A stretch of DNA of 64,000 bases from an uncultured Eubacteriales bacterium (GCA_900315015.1 OMXJ01000003.1:1-64000); one strand, 5' to 3'; counted from the first letter of the stretch, positions 18,658-27,370 are shown. Notes: generated by a model from the sequence alone, not told the origin. Made by a program: numbers and translations.

Positions 18658-18724
18658 GTCGGTACTTTATCAAGTGTAATAATAAAAAATAAGAAAAAAA
18701 TTCACAAAAAACATAAATTTACTC

Positions 18725-18855
18725 TTGACAATTTAAATATTTATGATTTAATATACAAATAGTTCTATCTAATTATTTATTTAGCAAAAAGATTATTATT
18801 TAGCAAATTAAATATAAATTTATTATTTGCAATTTTATTTATTTTGTTGTATAAT
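18725..18855 (+). promoter_or_regulatory. AT-rich intergenic promoter region for the DUF6465 gene
   Basis: The 330-bp gap between the divergent lipoprotein and DUF6465 genes is very AT-rich. The proximal promoter is TTGCAA (18827-18832) with TATAAT (18850-18855) and 17-bp spacing. A second possible start is TTGACA (18725-18730) with TTTAAT near 18747. Between them, the sequence ATTTAGCAAA is repeated (near 18777 and 18799), possibly an UP element or operator. Confidence 0.7.
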
Positions 18856-18911
18856 CGTCCTATGTTGGTAATTTGCTGAATATATTCAAAAAGGAAAAGG
18901 AGACAGAAACG

Positions 18912-19325
18912 ATGGCAGATATTACACCAGAGGTACAGAAGATCATTGACAAGAAGGGCCGTAAGAGCAAGGCAGAGCTTGAAATCCTTGAGAAGGCTGG
19001 AGTAGATTTATCTACAAGCAAGGCAGCAAAGAAGGAAGCTAAGTCAGCTGAGAAGAAGGCTGCTCCTGCTGAAAAGAAGGCAGCTCCTGCTGCAAAGAAG
19101 GCACCTGCAAAGAAGGCTGCTGCACCAAAGGCAGTTAAGACAGTAGCTGAAGAGGATGTTATTTTCCAGTTCAACGGAACAAATGTTAGCGCAAAGGATG
19201 TTGTAGCAGCTGCAAAGGCTAACTACAAGGGCGAGATTAAGTCTATCAAGGTTTATGTTAACGCTACAGAGGGAATCGCTTATCCAGTAATCAATGGAGA
19301 AGAAGTAGGCGGATTTAATTTTTAA
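18912..19325 (+). CDS. DUF6465 Lys/Ala-rich protein
   Basis: 137 residues from ATG 18912, chosen because AAAAGGAG ends 9-10 bases upstream; an in-frame ATG at 18873 would add 13 residues and lacks a ribosome site. Residues about 5-30 form a short helical part, about 35-80 a Lys/Ala/Pro-rich low-complexity region like histone H1 or HU tails, and about 85-137 a compact domain (VIFQFNGTNVSAKDVVAAAKANYKGE...) typical of DUF6465 proteins common in Lachnospiraceae. Codons are those of highly expressed genes and the promoter is strong. I infer an abundant cytoplasmic protein, perhaps nucleic-acid binding; the function is not established. Confidence 0.75.
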   Translation: MADITPEVQKIIDKKGRKSKAELEILEKAGVDLSTSKAAKKEAKSAEKKAAPAEKKAAPAAKKAPAKKAAAPKAVKTVAEEDVIFQFNGTNVSAKDVVAAAKANYKGEIKSIKVYVNATEGIAYPVINGEEVGGFNF

Positions 19326-19351
19326 TTTAAGAGTAAAAACAATTTAATTAT

Positions 19352-19382
19352 AAAAAGCCATGGCAGGATGCCGTGGCTTTTT
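19352..19382 (+). terminator. terminator of the DUF6465 gene
   Basis: Stem AAAAAGCCATGGC / GCCGTGGCTTTTT with a short GGAT-containing loop followed by TTGTTTTT. Confidence 0.85.
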
Positions 19383-19415
19383 GTTTTTATATTCATTCAC
19401 TTTGTTATATTAAAA

Positions 19416-19490
19416 TAATTATCATTGAAGTAATTATCATTGAAGTAATTATCATTGAAGTAATTATCATTGAAATAATTATCATTGAGA
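19416..19490. repeat. five tandem copies of a 15-bp unit downstream of pyrI
   Basis: Unit TAATTATCATTGAAG, five copies head to tail at 19416-19490; copies 4 and 5 differ by one or two bases at the end. It lies 19 bp beyond the pyrI stop on the convergent side. No protein or known RNA is encoded. Confidence 0.95.
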
Positions 19491-19509
19491 TAATTGTTGT
19501 AAATTTGAA

Positions 19510-19983
19510 TTAGTTAGTAACTTTTAAATGAGGTATATTGATTGAAACAGAAGAGGTCTCACCATTAGAATAAGCAGTTTCACAATATACACAGCGATAA
19601 ATACCTTTTTTAGCATCTGCAAGCTTGAACTTGTGTTCAAGGCCCTGTTCGATAGAAGTAATGCAACGTGGGTTCTTGCACTTGATGACACCGGTAATCA
19701 TTTCAGGACGCTTTGGAATGTACTTTTTAACTATCTTTTCATCCTTTATAAAATCAAGAGTGATATTAGAATCAAGAACACCTAAAATATCAAAATTGAC
19801 ATCTAAATCACCATCTATTTTTATCATATCTTTATGTCCCATTTTATTACTTTTAGCATGCTGAAGAATAACAACAGGGCAGGAGAGGTTCTCTAAATGA
19901 AGATATTCATATATTTTCATTGCACCTCCGTCCTTTATATGATCAATTACAACACCATTATTTAAACCACTGACAGTAATCAT
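19510..19983 (-). CDS. pyrI: aspartate carbamoyltransferase regulatory chain
   Basis: Zinc-binding regulatory subunit that lets nucleotides control aspartate carbamoyltransferase. The 157-residue protein has the N-terminal allosteric domain (GGAMKIYEYLHLE) and a C-terminal zinc domain with four cysteines in Cys-x4-Cys (CKNPRC) and Cys-x2-Cys (CVYC) arrangement. It lies 16 bp after pyrB, the usual pyrBI order, and ATG 19983 follows GGAGG-like sequence (GGAGGAAAATTA). Clostridia with pyrI typically have allosterically regulated ATCase. Confidence 0.95.
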   Translation of the reverse strand: MITVSGLNNGVVIDHIKDGGAMKIYEYLHLENLSCPVVILQHAKSNKMGHKDMIKIDGDLDVNFDILGVLDSNITLDFIKDEKIVKKYIPKRPEMITGVIKCKNPRCITSIEQGLEHKFKLADAKKGIYRCVYCETAYSNGETSSVSINIPHLKVTN

Positions 19984-19999
19984 ATTAATTTTCCTCCAA

Positions 20000-20920
20000 T
20001 CAATCCTTATCTAGTCCAAGAAGCATTAAAATAAGAGCCATTCTTGTATAAACACCGTAATTAGCCTGGTCGAAATAAACAGCTCTAGGATCGCTATCAA
20101 CCTCAGGAGATATTTCATTTACACGAGGAAGCGGATGCATTACGATCATGTCCTTAGAAGCATATTCCATTTTCTTTGTATCAAGAATGAAGCTGTCCTT
20201 AAGACGTACATAATCCTCTTCATTGAAGAATCTTTCTCTCTGAACTCTTGTCATGTAAAGAACATCGAGATCGCCCATTACTTCTTCGAGATTGTTGGTT
20301 TCAACATAGCTTACATTAGGAGAAGCAAGAACACCTTCTCTCATGTACTGAGGAACTCTAAGTTCAGCAGGAGAAATAAGTACAAAAGAATTGTTCTCGT
20401 ATCTGGCCATTGCGTTGATAAGAGAATGAACAGTACGGCCGAACTTTAAATCACCGCAGAAACCGATTTTTAAATTATCAAGCCTTCCCTTTAACTTTCT
20501 GATTGTAAAGAGATCGGCAAAGGTCTGGGTAGGATGGTTATGTCCACCGTCGCCGGCATTTATGATTGGGATAAGTGAATGAAGTGAAGCTACAAGAGGA
20601 GCACCCTCCTTTGGATGACGGATAGCGCATATGTCAGCATAGCGGGAAACTACCCTGATGGTATCTGCAACACTCTCACCCTTAGCAGCGGAACTGCTCT
20701 GGGCAGAAGAAAAGCCAAGGACATTACCGCCAAGATTGAGCATAGCTGCTTCAAAAGAAAGTCTTGTACGGGTACTTGGCTCGTAAAAAAGAGTAGCAAT
20801 CTTCATTCCTTTACATTTTTCTGAATATGCCTTACGATCGTTATAGATCTTGTCAGCTAAATTAAGCATGTGTGAGGTTTCATCAATAGTCAGATCTAAC
20901 GGACTGATAACATGTTTCAT
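20000..20920 (-). CDS. pyrB: aspartate carbamoyltransferase catalytic chain
   Basis: Makes N-carbamoyl-aspartate, the committed step of pyrimidine synthesis. Carbamoyl-phosphate loop [12 protein letters not shown], HxxxGAP-like Lys loop (SAAKGES), HPTQTFADL and [10 protein letters not shown] are all present. Start ATG 20920 is preceded by GGAGGAATTTAAG; an upstream in-frame ATG at 20947 has no ribosome site. Length 306-307 residues is normal. Cotranscribed with pyrI. No PyrR-type attenuator is visible in the 170-bp upstream region. Confidence 0.96.
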   Translation of the reverse strand: MKHVISPLDLTIDETSHMLNLADKIYNDRKAYSEKCKGMKIATLFYEPSTRTRLSFEAAMLNLGGNVLGFSSAQSSSAAKGESVADTIRVVSRYADICAIRHPKEGAPLVASLHSLIPIINAGDGGHNHPTQTFADLFTIRKLKGRLDNLKIGFCGDLKFGRTVHSLINAMARYENNSFVLISPAELRVPQYMREGVLASPNVSYVETNNLEEVMGDLDVLYMTRVQRERFFNEEDYVRLKDSFILDTKKMEYASKDMIVMHPLPRVNEISPEVDSDPRAVYFDQANYGVYTRMALILMLLGLDKD

Positions 20921-21012
20921 CTTAAATTCCTCCAATTGAAAATACAATTTAAATCACTTAATTGTAATATAATTTGCACATAAATTCAAGTGGAAATTTA
21001 TTATATTTGTAC

Positions 21013-21041
21013 TTGTTATAAAGTACCAAATATGGTATAAT
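21013..21041 (+). promoter_or_regulatory. sigma-A promoter for the Mrp ATPase gene
   Basis: TTGTTA (21013-21018) and TATAAT (21036-21041), 17-bp spacing, about 80 bp before the ATG. Confidence 0.75.
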
Positions 21042-21121
21042 CTTGAGTTATAGTATCAAAAAAAGGAAAATAAATATTATATTTTCTGGGGATACCTTGA
21101 ATATAGGAGAAGATAAAATAA

Positions 21122-21943
21122 ATGTCAGAAAATGAAAATGCTGGAGAAAATCTGGCTGAAAAAGTAAAGAGAAAGTTTGGAAAGAATGTTTTTGAAGCAC
21201 CTATGAATGCGCATAGCAAAATAAAGCATGTGTATGGAATAGTCAGCGGAAAGGGCGGAGTTGGAAAATCGCTAGTTACTTCAATGCTCGCAGTTAAGCT
21301 TTCAAAAATGGGAAAGAAAGTAGCAATTCTTGATGCAGATATTACAGGACCATCGATTCCTAAGAGCTTTGGCATTACAGAGCATGCCTTCGCAGACGAA
21401 GAAGGTATGAATCCGGTCCTTACAAAAACAGGAATAGAAGTAATGTCAATAAATCTCATATTGCCAGATGAAGAATCGCCGGTAATATGGAGAGGCCCTG
21501 CAATCGCAGGCACTGTAAAGCAGTTCTGGTCAGATGTTAAATGGGGCGATATTGATTATATGTTCGTTGACATGCCTCCGGGAACAGGAGATGTTCCTCT
21601 TACGGTGTTCCAGTCTCTTCCGGTTGAGGGAATATTCATTGTTACCTCACCTCAGGAGCTTGTGTCAATGATAGTTTCAAAGGCCGTAAATATGGCAGAT
21701 AGAATGAAAATTAATACGCTTGGCATAATAGAAAATTATAGCTATGCTATCTGTCCTGATTGCGGAAAGCATATTGAAATATTCGGAAAATCTCACGTAC
21801 AGGAGGCTGCAGATAAGTATGGACTTCCGGTCCTCGAAAATATTCCGATAGATACCAGATTTGCTCTTGCAGCAGATAAGGGAGAAATAGAAGATATCGA
21901 TATTCCTTATCTAGGTAAAGCCATAGAGCTTATAAACGAGTAG
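21122..21943 (+). CDS. mrp: Mrp/NBP35-type iron-sulfur carrier ATPase
   Basis: P-loop ATPase that carries or inserts Fe-S clusters (ApbC/Mrp/NBP35 family). The deviant Walker A SGKGGVGKS is near residue 42, followed by DADITGPSIP, the switch region DMPPGTGDVPL, and a CPDCGKH Cys-x2-Cys pair near the C-terminus that binds a shared cluster at the dimer interface. 273 residues, no N-terminal DUF59 domain. It is a single gene with its own promoter; the next gene starts 55 bp later and may be on the same transcript. Confidence 0.92.
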   Translation: MSENENAGENLAEKVKRKFGKNVFEAPMNAHSKIKHVYGIVSGKGGVGKSLVTSMLAVKLSKMGKKVAILDADITGPSIPKSFGITEHAFADEEGMNPVLTKTGIEVMSINLILPDEESPVIWRGPAIAGTVKQFWSDVKWGDIDYMFVDMPPGTGDVPLTVFQSLPVEGIFIVTSPQELVSMIVSKAVNMADRMKINTLGIIENYSYAICPDCGKHIEIFGKSHVQEAADKYGLPVLENIPIDTRFALAADKGEIEDIDIPYLGKAIELINE

Positions 21944-21998
21944 AGACAAATTTTAAAGTTAAAAAAAGTAAAGTATATACCTTAAGGAGGTGTTTGTT

Positions 21999-23309
21999 TT
22001 GAGTCCCGCGGACACGTGGAAAATAGTTGTTTTATTTATATTATTGTTGTTATCATCTTTTTTCTCATCATCAGAAACTGCACTTACGTCAGTAAGTAAA
22101 ATTCAGATAAGGACTTTAGTTCAAGAAGGAAATAAGAAAGCAGAATTGGTTGAAAAATTAATTGCAAATCCATCTAAGATGCTTTCAGCTATTCTGATTG
22201 GAAATAATATTGCCAATCTTTCAGCTTCGTCTCTTACGACGTCGCTTGTTTCAAAATTCGGCGGTGCATACATTGGAATAGCAACAGGAGTACTTACCTT
22301 CATAATTCTCATTTTTGGAGAAATCACTCCAAAAACCATGGCAACTGTAAAGGCGCTTAAATTATCCTGCAGAATTGCTCCTATCATTAACTTTCTTACA
22401 GTGGTTCTTACCCCGATTATTGTTCTTGTAAATTTCATATCGAAGTGTATTTTAAAGATATTCGGTGTAGACATGAATGCAGCAAAGCTGAACATTACCG
22501 AGAATGAGCTTAGAACAGTTGTAGATGTATCAAGTGAAGCGGGTGTAATCGAAAATGACGAAAGAGAAATGATTACCAACGTGGTGGATTTTGGTGATGC
22601 TCTAGCAAAGGATGTAATGGTACCTAGAGTAGACATGAAATTTGCTTCAGTAGATATGGACTATAACCAGCTTATGCATGCGTTCAAGGAAGATCAATAT
22701 TCGAGACTTCCAGTATACGAAAATGACATAGATCATATTATTGGTGTTGTTTATCTTAAGGATGTATTCTTTGCAGGCAGTGAGCCTTCAAAGTTCGAAC
22801 TAAAAAAACATATCCGTAAGGCATACTTTACTTACGAATATAAAAATACAAGCGAGCTTTTAAAGGAGATGCGCAGACGTTCTCTTACAATGGCGATAAT
22901 CATAGATGAATATGGTGCTACAGCAGGACTTATTACAATGGAAGACCTTATCGAGGAAATAGTCGGCGACATAAAGGATGAATATGACGTAGATGAGGCC
23001 GACAATGTAAGGAAGATTGGCAAATATGAATATTTAGCTCAGGGTACCGCAAGGCTTGATGAGGTCAATGAAGTTACCGGCCTAAGTCTTGAATCAGAAG
23101 AATATGAATCCATAGCAGGACATGTAATTAATTTATTAGGACATCTTCCGGGCCCTGGTGAAATGGTTCGTTCAGGACACGTTCAGTATGTTGTTTCTAA
23201 GGTAATAGATAAGAGAATTGATGAAGTGAAAATCATATTTGATAAGGGTTTTGTACCAGGTAAGGACAAGTTAGAGGAAGATGTAGAAAAGTCCGGTGGT
23301 AAGGGATGA
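21999..23309 (+). CDS. CNNM/CorC-family membrane protein with CBS pair
   Basis: Likely magnesium or divalent-metal transport/regulation protein (HlyC/CorC/CNNM family). Domain order: DUF21 transmembrane domain (about 1-185, four hydrophobic helices, with SSFFSSSETALTSVSK and GEITPKTMA signatures), two CBS domains (about 200-330: DVMVPRVDM ... RLPVYENDIDHIIGVVYLKDVF), and a CorC_HlyC C-terminal domain. An upstream GTG at 21990 falls on the AAGGAGG sequence itself, so the TTG at 21999, 8 bases after it, is the better start. 436 residues. Confidence 0.88.
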   Translation: MSPADTWKIVVLFILLLLSSFFSSSETALTSVSKIQIRTLVQEGNKKAELVEKLIANPSKMLSAILIGNNIANLSASSLTTSLVSKFGGAYIGIATGVLTFIILIFGEITPKTMATVKALKLSCRIAPIINFLTVVLTPIIVLVNFISKCILKIFGVDMNAAKLNITENELRTVVDVSSEAGVIENDEREMITNVVDFGDALAKDVMVPRVDMKFASVDMDYNQLMHAFKEDQYSRLPVYENDIDHIIGVVYLKDVFFAGSEPSKFELKKHIRKAYFTYEYKNTSELLKEMRRRSLTMAIIIDEYGATAGLITMEDLIEEIVGDIKDEYDVDEADNVRKIGKYEYLAQGTARLDEVNEVTGLSLESEEYESIAGHVINLLGHLPGPGEMVRSGHVQYVVSKVIDKRIDEVKIIFDKGFVPGKDKLEEDVEKSGGKG

Positions 23310-23329
23310 TTTTTAAAAAAGTAATTATT

Positions 23330-23405
23330 TTGAATAATATATTAGAAGCATTATTATAATATATATGCAAATAGTGTAAAGCGGACAATAAGTGTCCGCT
23401 TTATA
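23330..23405 (+). promoter_or_regulatory. glnA leader: possible promoter and stable hairpin
   Basis: TTGAAT (23330-23335) and TATTAT/TATAAT (23352-23360) could start a leader. It contains a 10-bp stem with a 5-nt loop (AAAGCGGACA ... TGTCCGCTTT, about 23379-23403). The hairpin may simply terminate the upstream gene, but its tail is not a run of T, so an attenuator acted on by the downstream ANTAR protein is also possible. Promoter spacing is poor. Confidence 0.4.
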
Positions 23406-23471
23406 TATGAATGGGCGAAGGAAAAAGGGTGTGTTAAGAAAATTCTATAACTACACATGGAGGATCAAGAA

Positions 23472-24797
23472 ATGGGAAAGTACACAAAAGAAGACATTAA
23501 AAGACTTGTTGAAGAAGAAGACATTGAGTTTATCAGACTCCAGTTCACCGATGTAGAAGGAATATTTAAAAATCTTGCTATTACAACGCGTCAGCTCGAC
23601 AAGGCGCTTGATGGAAGATGCGTCTTTGATGGCAACTGCATAGAAGGGTTCAGGGCAGCAGGCGAGGCTGAGATGTATTTAGTTCCTGATTATGATACCT
23701 TTACCATATTTCCATGGAGACCACAGAGCGGAAAGGTAGCAAGATTTATTTGCGATATTTATAAGCCAGACGGTGAGCCTCTTGTATTTAGCCCAAGAAC
23801 AGTACTTAAGAATGTATTAGATAAGGCATCAGATGAGGGTTATGAGCTTAAGGTAGAATCTGAATGTGAGTTCTTCCTTTTCGATTTAGGAGAAGACGGA
23901 GAAATCAAGCCTTATACAAAGGAAAATGGCGGATATTTTGACGTAAGTCCTTTAGATCAGGGTGAAAATGCAAGACGTGAAATGGTCATGATGCTTGAGG
24001 ATATGGGTTTCCAGATTATGTCATCTTTCCATGAGGAAGCAAAGGGACAGCATGAAATAGACTTTAAGTATACTGATGCGCTAAGGAGTGCAGATGATGT
24101 GATGACCTTCAAGATGGCTGTTAGGACAATAGCAAGAAGACACGGTTTCCATGCTACTTTTATGCCAAAGCCACGTACAGATGCAGATGGTTCTGGAATT
24201 CATTTTAATTTCATGCTATATAAGGATGGAAAAAATGTATTCTATGATGAGAAGGCTGAAAATGGTCTGAGTGAAGAAGCTATGAGCTTTATTGCAGGAA
24301 TACTTGCTCATGCTGATGAAATAGCAGCTGTTACTAATCCATTAGTAAATTCTTACAAGAGATTGGTTCCTGGCTTCAGAGCACCTGTTTATGAGGGCTG
24401 GTCTACTCAGAGCACTTCTACTATGATAAAGGTTCCATTCCAGAGAGGTCATATGACAAGGATAGAGCTTAGAAATTCTGATCCTTGCTGCAATCCTTAT
24501 CTTGTATTTGCTCTTGCACTCAGTGCAGGACTTGAAGGAATTAAAAAGAAGCTTAAGGCTCCTGAAATGATCGAAAATGATCCGAAATTAAGTGAAGTAG
24601 AGCTTGAGAGAAGGGCTAAGCACTTACCAACGACTCTCCTTGATGCAGTAAAGAGCATGGAGGGCAGTCTGTTTGTAAAGGAAGTTTTAGGAGATAAATT
24701 ATTTAATACCATAATTGAAGCTAAAAAGGCAGAATGGATTGAATATTCCGGACAGGTTTCTGATTGGGAATTAGCACGCTATCTGAACCGCTTCTAA
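23472..24797 (+). CDS. glnA: glutamine synthetase type I
   Basis: Makes glutamine from glutamate, ammonia and ATP; the main ammonium-assimilating enzyme. The 441-residue GSI-alpha-length protein shows the N-terminal beta-grasp, CIEGFRAAGEAEMYL, the ATP/glutamate region GSGIHFN, NSYKRLVPGFRAP and RIELRNSDPCCNPYL. No adenylylation Tyr segment of the GSI-beta type was noted. GGAGG at 23459-23463 is upstream of ATG 23472, so the in-frame ATG at 23457, which overlaps this site, is rejected. Directly followed by an ANTAR-domain regulator gene. Confidence 0.95.
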   Translation: MGKYTKEDIKRLVEEEDIEFIRLQFTDVEGIFKNLAITTRQLDKALDGRCVFDGNCIEGFRAAGEAEMYLVPDYDTFTIFPWRPQSGKVARFICDIYKPDGEPLVFSPRTVLKNVLDKASDEGYELKVESECEFFLFDLGEDGEIKPYTKENGGYFDVSPLDQGENARREMVMMLEDMGFQIMSSFHEEAKGQHEIDFKYTDALRSADDVMTFKMAVRTIARRHGFHATFMPKPRTDADGSGIHFNFMLYKDGKNVFYDEKAENGLSEEAMSFIAGILAHADEIAAVTNPLVNSYKRLVPGFRAPVYEGWSTQSTSTMIKVPFQRGHMTRIELRNSDPCCNPYLVFALALSAGLEGIKKKLKAPEMIENDPKLSEVELERRAKHLPTTLLDAVKSMEGSLFVKEVLGDKLFNTIIEAKKAEWIEYSGQVSDWELARYLNRF

Positions 24798-24836
24798 AAA
24801 TGTTTTTATAGAACTTAGAGAAGGTGGTGAAGAGGA

Positions 24837-25385
24837 TTGCTTGAGATAATTGTGGCTTTCGGGAAGGAAAGCGATGCTTCAGTTATAAAGAAAATCCTTG
24901 TCCGTGATGGTTATAGTGTTTCGTATGTATGTACAAGCGGCGCACAGGTTCTATCAAAAACAGATGAAATAGATGAGGCTCTTGTAATTTGTGGTTACCG
25001 TTTAAATGATATGTCCTTTAGGGAACTTCATGATAACCTTCCTGAGAACTATAAGCTTTTACTTATAGCCTCTGCAGGAAGAATAGCAGAAATTACTGAT
25101 AACGGCATAATGTCATTAAAAATGCCGTTATCAAGGTCTGAATTCGTAGATACTATTTCCATGATATTTGCGGAAGATAGGAAGGCGAAGAAAGCTAAAA
25201 GAAATCAGCCTAGAAAGCATTCTGATGAGGAGAAGGAAATAATAAATAAGGCCAAGAGCATATTAATGGATAGAAATAATATGACTGAAAGCGAGGCGCA
25301 CCGTTATATTCAGAAAAATAGCATGAATTCCGGTACTAGTCTTGTTGAAATGGCAGAGATGATAATCAGACTAAGCCGTACATAA
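24837..25385 (+). CDS. ANTAR-domain antitermination regulator
   Basis: RNA-binding response-regulator-like protein (NasT/AmiR type). Residues 1-115 form a degenerate receiver-like domain: the usual acidic pocket and phospho-Asp motif are not obvious. Residues about 125-182 are the ANTAR three-helix bundle (KAKSILMDRNNMTESEAHRYIQKNSMNSGTSLVEMAEMII), which binds paired hexaloop RNA hairpins to prevent termination. It starts with TTG at 24837 behind AAGGTGG. Placement 40 bp after glnA, an arrangement seen in other clostridia, points to control of nitrogen-assimilation transcripts. Confidence 0.88.
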   Translation: MLEIIVAFGKESDASVIKKILVRDGYSVSYVCTSGAQVLSKTDEIDEALVICGYRLNDMSFRELHDNLPENYKLLLIASAGRIAEITDNGIMSLKMPLSRSEFVDTISMIFAEDRKAKKAKRNQPRKHSDEEKEIINKAKSILMDRNNMTESEAHRYIQKNSMNSGTSLVEMAEMIIRLSRT

Positions 25386-25451
25386 TTTTTAAACCGAAAG
25401 CTTAAAAATATGTACGGCTATTTAATACTAAAGAGAAAGGTGGAGCAAGGG

Positions 25452-26567
25452 ATGGTTATAGTGCCAGAGTTTTTAAGTGAAAATGATTATATTGGAGTGA
25501 CAGCGCCATCAGATGGAAATTCTGATGAAGGAAAGCTAAAAAAGTTTGATTATGGAATTAAAAAACTTGAGAAAAGAGGCTTTAAAATAAAGTGTTCTCC
25601 TGACTGCAGAACTTCTGAAAAGGGAAGAAGTGCTTTGGCTAGTATTAGAGCAGCAGAATTTATGGAGCAGATAGAGGATAGGGAAATCGGTGCCATGATA
25701 CTTGCTAAGGGCGGGGATTATCTTGTTGAGACCTTAAAGTTCATGGATTTTGATAAAATAAGAAAAAATCCTAAATGGATTCAGGGCTATTCAGATCCTA
25801 CAGGAATTCTGCATGCAGTGACAGTTAATTCGGAAGTAGCTACAATTTATGGACATAATTTTGCTGTCTTTGGAAATAGAAAATATACGGATGACATAAA
25901 TTCGAATTTAAATCTGCTTACAGGAGGAATGAGAAAATATTCCTTCCCTAATGCCGGAGCTGGAATTTTTAAGGAAATAGACGGTGAGAGATATTTTGTT
26001 CAAAATGGCTTTGATTTGGTTTCGACGCATTTTCCTAATGGAAAAGGTGTATTTAGCGAATTTAACGTAGATACTAAAAATTATGTCAGTACCTGGAATT
26101 ATGAAAAGGCGGCTGCTAATGGAAAGGGAAAATCTACTGCTTCTGCAGAGGGCATAATGCTTGGCGGCTGCATAGATGTACTTGTACTAATGTGCGGCAC
26201 TAAATATGATAAAACGAGGGAGTTTATTAAAAAGAACTGCAAAGAGGGCGTTCTTTGGTATTTTGAAAGCTTTGCCTTTAATTCTGAAACTTTGACTCTA
26301 GCTCTGTGGCAGCTGAAGGAAGCGGGATGGTTTGAAAATGCTAAAGGCTTCATATTTGGAAGACCTACCTTTTATCATTCTGGTTATAAGATAAAATATG
26401 AAGAGTCGGTAATGGCTTCTCTTGAGGAAATTACTAAAGATGAGGAAATCCCTGTATTCTTTAATGCAGATATAAGTCATTATCCGCCAAGAATGTCCGT
26501 TGTTAATGGAGTTTATGGAAGGTTTGAGGTGAAAAGAGGAAGCTCAAAACTGATGCAGAAGCTTTGA
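25452..26567 (+). CDS. S66-family LD-carboxypeptidase / MccF-like peptidase
   Basis: Serine peptidase of the S66 family. Members trim the L,D-bond of murein tetrapeptides (LdcA) or cleave microcin C-type conjugates (MccF). Nucleophile Ser lies in QGYSDPT, with preceding ILAKGGDYLVE and conserved IEGFIFGRP-like KGFIFGRP and the His-containing SHYPP end. About 371 residues, longer than LdcA and closer in length to MccF-like members. ATG 25452 is preceded by GGTGGAGCAAGG; an in-frame ATG at 25410 is less likely. No signal peptide, so it is cytoplasmic. Confidence 0.85.
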   Translation: MVIVPEFLSENDYIGVTAPSDGNSDEGKLKKFDYGIKKLEKRGFKIKCSPDCRTSEKGRSALASIRAAEFMEQIEDREIGAMILAKGGDYLVETLKFMDFDKIRKNPKWIQGYSDPTGILHAVTVNSEVATIYGHNFAVFGNRKYTDDINSNLNLLTGGMRKYSFPNAGAGIFKEIDGERYFVQNGFDLVSTHFPNGKGVFSEFNVDTKNYVSTWNYEKAAANGKGKSTASAEGIMLGGCIDVLVLMCGTKYDKTREFIKKNCKEGVLWYFESFAFNSETLTLALWQLKEAGWFENAKGFIFGRPTFYHSGYKIKYEESVMASLEEITKDEEIPVFFNADISHYPPRMSVVNGVYGRFEVKRGSSKLMQKL

Positions 26568-26960
26568 TAAAGGTGGCCGCAATACTTGACTTTCAGATAG
26601 ATTTAAAAGATAAATGTTAAAAGTACAGTTGCAGAAATTAAAATAAGGCAGTGTTAACACAGTATTGACACTAAGTTGACAAATGTGAACAAATTTGAAC
26701 GAGAAATAACCTAAAATGTTCACAAAGTGTTAACAGGATGGCTAAACCAAATACACAATTACATATTATAATAAGCTCATAAGTTAAAAGAAGTTAGAAA
26801 CCTTTTTGATTTAGATTATTCCATAGATTTTTTCATAAATAAGCCCGATGGTCAACCTCCCCCATACTATCGGGCTTCTCCTCTTTTTAGGGGGCTTTTT
26901 TTATGCCGTTTTTTGTTGAAATGATACGTTTATTTAGATTATGTTAATGATTATTTGTGG
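26568..26960. other. non-coding stretch with palindromes and a switch-like terminator hairpin
   Basis: No gene. Contains a perfect palindrome GTGTTAACAC (26651-26660), a second GTGTTAACA (26727-26735), two TTGACA hexamers 11 bp apart (26665, 26676), and a terminator structure at 26841-26902. That structure has a 9-bp stem (AAGCCCGAT/ATCGGGCTT) whose loop holds CCCCC, which can pair instead with GGGGG (26890-26894) just before seven T. A small RNA or decayed leader is possible. Confidence 0.5.
26841..26902 (+). terminator. intrinsic terminator with two mutually exclusive pairings
   Basis: Stem 26841-26849/26869-26877, then GGGGGC followed by seven T (26896-26902). The GGGGG run can pair with CCCCC at 26859-26863 inside the first loop. 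Confidence 0.6.
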
Positions 26961-26970
26961 ATTTTTAAGG

Positions 26971-26999
26971 TTGAATTTTAATAAAATCTTTGTTATAAT
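26971..26999 (+). promoter_or_regulatory. sigma-A promoter of the corrinoid-uptake transcript
   Basis: TTGAAT (26971-26976) and TATAAT (26994-26999) with 17-bp spacing, just before the riboswitch. Confidence 0.85.
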
Positions 27000-27002
27000 G
27001 CC

Positions 27003-27370
27003 TTTGCCGTATGGTGCCTTGTAAAAGAGGGTAAAAGGGAACGCAGTGCAAATCTGCGCCAGCCCCCGCTACTGTAGAAGAAGGAAAAACGGAATATATC
27101 CATTGTATTATTACTATTATTAATATATTTATCTATCCATTAAGGATCTTTATGGTGAAGACTGAAAATGGAAGAGCATGATGTATCAGAGTATATCGAA
27201 GTATATCTTAAGAGTTTTATATATAGAATAATATGAGAAGGAACCGCAATTATATTATTTAATAATTGAATGGGTTAATCCATTAAGTATTAAATAGATA
27301 ATTACCTTTAGGCAGGAAACCTGCCATATGAGCTATTTACGTGCAATTTCCCGGGGACCGGAAATTAGCA
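27003..27370 (+). ncRNA. cobalamin riboswitch
   Basis: The leader contains the cobalamin aptamer core: GGTGCC near 27013, AAAAGGGAA near 27033, GTGCAAATCTGCGC, and the B12 box GCCCCCGCTACTGT at 27062-27075. The closing GGCAGGAAACCTGCC is at 27311-27325. A long AU-rich peripheral insert separates core and closing arm, including a hairpin near 27256-27297 (TATTTAATA/TATTAAATA), making it longer than usual. Downstream, AATTTCC and GGAAATT (27345-27367) can form a hairpin just before the AGAGGAG ribosome site, so translational control by sequestration is likely. It controls the corrinoid transporter genes below. Confidence 0.88.

Noticed and set aside
20948-21012. PyrR attenuator before pyrB
   Set aside because: No terminator/antiterminator hairpins are seen in this short AT-rich region.
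26665-26700. promoter from TTGACA at 26665 or 26676
   Set aside because: Neither has a plausible -10 at 16-18 bp.
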